Shown here: in pieces, positions 6,874 through 10,008 of the stretch | How the letters are laid out: each line of letters begins with the position of its first letter | How positions within the stretch are numbered: the stretch's first letter is position 1 | From: Bacteroidota bacterium | Lineage (GTDB): Bacteria; Bacteroidota; Bacteroidia; Flavobacteriales; Weeksellaceae | DNA length: 10,008 nucleotides | NCBI GenBank assembly: GCA_023399675.1 | Contig: JAEWOM010000159.1 | Coordinates: 1-10,008, forward strand | Direction: 5' to 3' | Program-made: the position numbers and the translations under genes | The notes under the pieces: generated by a model | Told to the model about the DNA's origin: nothing | The model's input: only the letters and a program-made list of their open reading frames with translations | The model's database searches: none

Positions 6874-6895
6874 CTACTAAAAATCTATACCGATC

Positions 6896-7237
6896 TTAGT
6901 TTGCTTCGAAGTATAGTCTTCTGTTTGCTCTGTTTTTCCATTCAGGACATTTAGAAGCAGGTTCACATTCCGGATATTTAAGGTCTTTTTCACCTCTACC
7001 TTCAGCATTAAGTTTGCTGCTTTCTACACCTTTATTTACAAGATAGTTCTTAACATTGTTAGCTCTTCTCTCAGAAAGTCTTTGGTTGTAAGCGTCACTT
7101 GCTCTGGTATCGGTAGCTCCAATTACTTTGTAAGTTCCCGGCGTGCTGTTGATGTAGTTAACAGCATTGTTCAGGATTGGCGTATTGGAATCAAGGATAC
7201 GGTCTGAATCAAGGTCGAACTCAATCCCTTCCAGGTT
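6896..7237 (-). repeat. OmpA-domain repeat, copy A (inside the full-length gene)
   Basis: This region encodes the C-terminal domain of the full-length OmpA protein and is paralogous to 8404-8751. A hand alignment gives about 60% identical residues over ~113 positions, with a 17-residue stretch starting AEGRGEKDLKY fully identical. DNA similarity is visible too, for example around the ATTCCGGATATTT stretch present in both copies. The copies are in direct orientation about 1.5 kb apart. Confidence 0.75.
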
Positions 7238-8365
7238 TACAGTGGTATCAGTAACAGTTCCGGTACCTAAAGCTGGTGTAGTTGGGCAGCCATTGTTTTC
7301 TACCGGACCAGGTACAGTTACACACTCATCATAAAGGTCGATTACACCGTCAAGGTCAGTATCAAGCGCAACACCGGCACCGTCAACTCTTGCACCTGCA
7401 GGTGTATCAAGCTGTCTGTCCCAATCGTCGCAAACACCGTCGTTGTCGCCATCTCCACTCTTACAAACTTCAACATCCTGATTTCTTTCAGCCAAAACAT
7501 CAAGTTTGTAGTAGATTTCTTGCAAAGGATCGTGCCAGAAGAGGTGAGATTCGTGTTTTCCAATTTTGTAAGTAAGACCCAACTGGAAGTTTAAAAAGTT
7601 GTCAGAAATTTGATCTGCTCTCATGTTAATTGGACTGTAAGCAGCACCACCTCCATCAAATTCATCATCTCCTGTTACTACGTACATCGCTCTTGCTTCG
7701 ATATCGATTTTGCGGTTAGCTTTGTATTTTAAAGCAGCACCAGCCTGTCCGAACATTGAGCTCAATAAAGAGAAAGGCTTCACTTCAGTAACAAGTGCCT
7801 GGCCGCTGATATCTTCGCGATATGCTCTGTAAGCCAATGTACCGATACCTGCATAACCATGAAGTGCCCATCTGTATGGAGACTTGTTATCCACTCTTCT
7901 GAGAAGATTGGAGAAGTTCACATCCCCAAGGATAGAGATCGCATCATACTGCGTTCTCGCACCTACCTGGTTGTAAGCAGTTCCAGTAGTAGGAGCATCA
8001 GCATTTTTGGTGTTAAACCATCCTTGTCTTGTTTCACCGCGGTCGTACTGTAGTTTCAGACCAAAAGCATGTGTAATTGCTTTGTCAACACTCACATACA
8101 TGGAATATCCAAAAACATTATCACCTGCACCGTTACCGGTTTTAAGTGATGTGAGATCTGCAGTCTGCATCAATGGTACACCTGCACCGGCAGATATTGA
8201 CCAGTCGTTGAATCTTTTTGATTCCTGTGTGAAAGGCTGTACGTAAGCCGATCCTGAACTGAAAGTGTTCGGATATTCCTGCGTCGCCACGACGATTGAA
8301 TCCTGTGCGAAATAGACTCCTGGTAATGCCAGGGCTAACGCTAGAACTGTTCTACTTTGTTTCAT
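6896..8365 (-). CDS. OmpA family outer-membrane protein
   Basis: A 489-residue outer-membrane porin-like protein. Residues 1-20 are a signal peptide (MKQSRTVLALALALPGVYFA, cut before Gln21). Residues about 50-275 alternate hydrophobic and polar residues as in a beta-barrel (WSISAGAGVPLM, YSMYVSVDKA, FGLKLQYDRGE, NFQLGLTYKIGK). An acidic calcium-type linker follows (GDGDNDGVCDDWD, DTDLDGVIDLYDEC; 304-347), resembling thrombospondin type 3 repeats. The C-terminal OmpA domain (about 377-489) binds peptidoglycan and has the expected Asp419 and Arg434, 15 residues apart, in GATDTRASDAYNQRLSERRA. The tail carries the EGRGEKDLKYPECEPA element with a likely disulfide (Cys467, Cys473). It follows a related orphan domain gene by 38 bp and ends at a strong terminator. 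The ATG at 8365 gives the signal peptide directly. Confidence 0.92.
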   Translation of the reverse strand: MKQSRTVLALALALPGVYFAQDSIVVATQEYPNTFSSGSAYVQPFTQESKRFNDWSISAGAGVPLMQTADLTSLKTGNGAGDNVFGYSMYVSVDKAITHAFGLKLQYDRGETRQGWFNTKNADAPTTGTAYNQVGARTQYDAISILGDVNFSNLLRRVDNKSPYRWALHGYAGIGTLAYRAYREDISGQALVTEVKPFSLLSSMFGQAGAALKYKANRKIDIEARAMYVVTGDDEFDGGGAAYSPINMRADQISDNFLNFQLGLTYKIGKHESHLFWHDPLQEIYYKLDVLAERNQDVEVCKSGDGDNDGVCDDWDRQLDTPAGARVDGAGVALDTDLDGVIDLYDECVTVPGPVENNGCPTTPALGTGTVTDTTVNLEGIEFDLDSDRILDSNTPILNNAVNYINSTPGTYKVIGATDTRASDAYNQRLSERRANNVKNYLVNKGVESSKLNAEGRGEKDLKYPECEPASKCPEWKNRANRRLYFEAN

Positions 8366-8403
8366 TTTTTCTGATTTTTTATTCGAAATAATTTAATTCT
8401 TAG

Positions 8404-8751
8404 TTATCTTGCCTGAAAATATACTCTACGGTTTGCTTCGCTCTTCCATTCTTCGCAGTCTGTTGCAGGTTCGCATTCCGGATATTTCAAGTCTTTTTCT
8501 CCTCTACCTTCAGCAATGAGCATTGATGAAGCAACGCCACGGCCGGTTAGATATTTTACAACAGCATTTGCTCTTCTTTGAGACAGATTAAGGTTGTACG
8601 CGTCAGATCCACGGGTGTCGGTTGCACCAATCACCAGATATTGACCTGCTCCGTCCAAAGTTTTAATCACGTCTGCAGCATGGTTCAGTTTTTCAAAAGA
8701 CTGAGGTCTGATTCTGTCACTGTCCAGTTCAAATTCAATCCCCTCAAAATC
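8404..8751 (-). repeat. OmpA-domain repeat, copy B (orphan gene)
   Basis: The second, upstream copy of the OmpA-domain coding repeat, paired with 6896-7237. Similarity begins at the FEGIEF/LEGIEF strand and runs to the stop codon of each gene. Upstream of that point the two genes are unrelated, so the duplication either covered only this domain or lost the barrel part afterwards. Confidence 0.7.
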
Positions 8752-8772
8752 TCTGTTGATTTCTTCAATCAC
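8404..8772 (-). CDS. Orphan OmpA-like peptidoglycan-binding domain, no signal peptide; possible truncated ompA paralogue
   Basis: This frame encodes 122 residues that are almost entirely one OmpA C-terminal domain, closely related to that of the adjacent full-length gene. Peptidoglycan-contact residues are kept (Asp52 and Arg67 in GATDTRGSDAYNLNLSQRRA), as is the ECEPATDCEEWK tail with two cysteines. There is no signal peptide and no barrel, so the product as read would stay in the cytoplasm, where the domain has no ligand. The only conventional start is GTG at 8772. The frame stays open upstream to 8832, reading ISYEIKSIAINGTTATV, without an ATG. The gene lies directly behind folK, and an ATG overlapping the folK stop opens another frame. 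Either the true start is unusual, a frameshift separates a leader from the domain, or this is the 3' remnant of a duplicated ompA. The domain sequence itself shows no decay. Confidence 0.6.
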   Translation of the reverse strand: MIEEINRDFEGIEFELDSDRIRPQSFEKLNHAADVIKTLDGAGQYLVIGATDTRGSDAYNLNLSQRRANAVVKYLTGRGVASSMLIAEGRGEKDLKYPECEPATDCEEWKSEANRRVYFQAR

Positions 8773-8813
8773 CGTTGCTGTTGTGCCATTAATAGCAATA
8801 GATTTAATCTCAT
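8769..8813 (-). other. 14-codon mini-ORF overlapping the folK stop (ATGA), in another frame from the OmpA domain
   Basis: The minus-strand ATG at 8813-8811 overlaps the folK TGA at 8812-8810 as ATGA, a common coupling arrangement. It encodes MRLNLLLLMAQQQR and stops at 8771-8769. The peptide has a hydrophobic stretch ending in AQ, loosely like a short signal peptide. It is out of frame with the OmpA domain: one inserted base or two deleted bases would join them. Whether it is translated is unknown. Confidence 0.3.
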
Positions 8814-9241
8814 AACTTATGTTTTTTAGTTTTCAGCTTTTTCAGCAGTTCGACAGAAAATTCTCTTTGAAAGTGCCTGTTATGTGGAATCGTAAGTCGA
8901 TCTGAAAAAAACCGCAAATTGCCATAGTTAACAATATCGATGTCGATTACTCTGTCCATAAACTTACCTAATTCGGATGAATCCCGGGCTCTTCCCAACT
9001 GTACCTCAATTTGCTTAACAAGTATCAGTAACCGCATTGGCGAAAAATCAGTCTCTACAACCGCAGCAAAATTACAAAAATAATTACTACTCGCAAACTC
9101 TATTGGTTTAGTTTCAACGATCTGTGTGTTTTTAAGAAATACAAGTCCGTTTTCTTTGAGAAGTGTAACAGCATCTTCAATATTCTTTTTTCGGTCACCC
9201 AAATTACTGCCCAGTAACAAAACGACTTCGTATGACGACAT
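8810..9241 (-). CDS. folK: 2-amino-4-hydroxy-6-hydroxymethyldihydropteridine diphosphokinase (HPPK)
   Basis: A 143-residue HPPK, which transfers pyrophosphate from ATP to 6-hydroxymethyl-7,8-dihydropterin in folate synthesis. Seen motifs: LLLGSNLGDRKKNI (8-21) at the start, the pterin-side segment ETKPIEFASSNYFCNFAAVVET (43-64), LGRARD, and RVIDIDIV (97-104), in which Asp100 and Asp102 are the expected magnesium ligands. IPHNRHFQREF (118-128) matches the C-terminal HPPK signature (usually PHPR...R.FVL). The length is slightly below the E. coli enzyme (159). It begins 24 bp from the divergent sppA and overlaps the ATGA start of the mini-ORF downstream. A possible minus-strand -7 box (TATATTTG, 9301-9294) lies inside sppA, but no -33 box was found. 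Confidence 0.93.
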   Translation of the reverse strand: MSSYEVVLLLGSNLGDRKKNIEDAVTLLKENGLVFLKNTQIVETKPIEFASSNYFCNFAAVVETDFSPMRLLILVKQIEVQLGRARDSSELGKFMDRVIDIDIVNYGNLRFFSDRLTIPHNRHFQREFSVELLKKLKTKKHKL

Positions 9242-9265
9242 ATCCCTAAATGTTTTAAATATCCG

Positions 9266-10008
9266 ATGAAAAATTTTTTCAAAACCGTAATGGCAAATAT
9301 AGTTGCAATTCTTTTAGTTGGCGGAATGTTTTTCGTGCTTTCTATCCTGTTTCTGGTTGTCAGCGCGGCTTCAGGCGATAGTAAGCCTAACGTAAAATCT
9401 AATTCTGTGCTTACAATTGATTCCAAAACGGTCATTCTCGACAGTCCCACGGAAGATCAGGAAGGCTTCTTTTCTTTCGGTACAAAAGAAAAAAAAGTGC
9501 TCTATTTTGACCTGATTGAAGCGATAAAAAAGGCAAAAACCGACTCAAAAATTAAAGGAATAAGCATCGAAGCTGATATGCTGCGAGGCGGAATTTCACA
9601 GATTTCTGACCTCCGAAACGCGCTTGAAGACTTCAAAAAATCTGGGAAATTTGTATATGCTTACGGAAATAATGTAAACCAATCGTCCTATTATCTGGGC
9701 TCGGTTGCGGAGCAATATTACCTGCATCCTGCCGGCGGAATTGATCTGCGCGGAATGAGTACAGAAGTGGTGTATCTTAAAAGTTTTATGGAGAAGTACG
9801 GCATCGGTACAGAAATCATCCGGCACGGAAAATTCAAAGCAGCAGTAGAACCGTATATGCGAGATGATATGTCCGAAGAAAACCGGGAACAGCTTTCAAC
9901 TATGCTGAACGACATATGGAGTGACTTTTCAAGAAAGATTGCTGCTTCGAGAAAAATGGACACCGCGAATCTGAATCTCGTTGCCGACAGTCTCTACGGT
10001 GTAATAGC
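9266..10008 (+). CDS. sppA: Signal peptide peptidase SppA, N-terminal part (runs off the window)
   Basis: The frame from ATG 9266 is open to the window end and gives 247 residues without a stop; the long-form enzyme is about 590, so over half is missing. SppA is a membrane-anchored serine protease that degrades cleaved signal peptides. Residues about 10-33 form the single membrane anchor (IVAILLVGGMFFVLSILFLVV) after a short basic start MKNFFK. The N-terminal clp/crotonase-like domain follows, with KIKGISIEADM, FVYAYGNNVNQSSYYLGSVAEQYYLHPAGGIDLRGM and the catalytic-lysine motif HGKFKAAVEPY, in which Lys191 aligns with E. coli Lys209. The catalytic serine should lie in the second half, beyond the window. 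It is divergent from folK; no clear two-box promoter is visible in the 24-bp gap. Confidence 0.92.
   Translation, partial: MKNFFKTVMANIVAILLVGGMFFVLSILFLVVSAASGDSKPNVKSNSVLTIDSKTVILDSPTEDQEGFFSFGTKEKKVLYFDLIEAIKKAKTDSKIKGISIEADMLRGGISQISDLRNALEDFKKSGKFVYAYGNNVNQSSYYLGSVAEQYYLHPAGGIDLRGMSTEVVYLKSFMEKYGIGTEIIRHGKFKAAVEPYMRDDMSEENREQLSTMLNDIWSDFSRKIAASRKMDTANLNLVADSLYGVI

Overview
The window reads as a chromosomal housekeeping segment from a Bacteroidota bacterium, most likely a flavobacterium of the Chryseobacterium/Kaistella type (Weeksellaceae). The evidence is the DUF3822-rsmD gene pair, a RibB with a Cys-free RibA-like tail, flavobacterial OmpA proteins with an 'ECEPA' tail, signal peptides ending in AQ, no obvious Shine-Dalgarno sequences, and promoter -7 boxes of the Bacteroidota form TAnnTTTG. 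The genus is inference. No phage, insertion sequence, CRISPR array, tRNA or rRNA was seen.

Left part, plus strand (1-1494): the C-terminus of an Smr-domain protein, a terminator-like hairpin, then a tight pair made of a DUF3822 protein and rsmD (16S rRNA m2G966 methyltransferase). Convergent to it, with a 14-bp overlap, is a minus-strand gene for a two-helix membrane protein (1481-2032). From a divergent region at 2033-2212 a good consensus promoter drives ribB (DHBP synthase fused to a degenerate GTP-cyclohydrolase II domain) and a small secreted protein of unknown function (3345-3869).

Right part, mostly minus strand (9241 down to 3863): folK, a small orphan OmpA-like domain gene, a full-length OmpA-family outer-membrane protein, a strong intrinsic terminator, recQ, and fmt, which has its own promoter almost touching its start codon. 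At the right edge sppA starts divergently from folK, only 24 bp away, and runs off the window.

The genes serve general functions: riboflavin (ribB) and folate (folK) synthesis, translation initiation (fmt), ribosome maturation (rsmD), DNA repair (recQ, Smr), envelope anchoring (OmpA) and membrane proteolysis (sppA). I see no convincing new multi-gene system. The most unusual locus is 8404-8813, where an intact peptidoglycan-binding OmpA domain has no signal peptide and no ATG start. It lies just behind an ATG that overlaps the folK stop codon and opens a different frame, which suggests a truncated duplicate of the neighbouring ompA or a frameshift.
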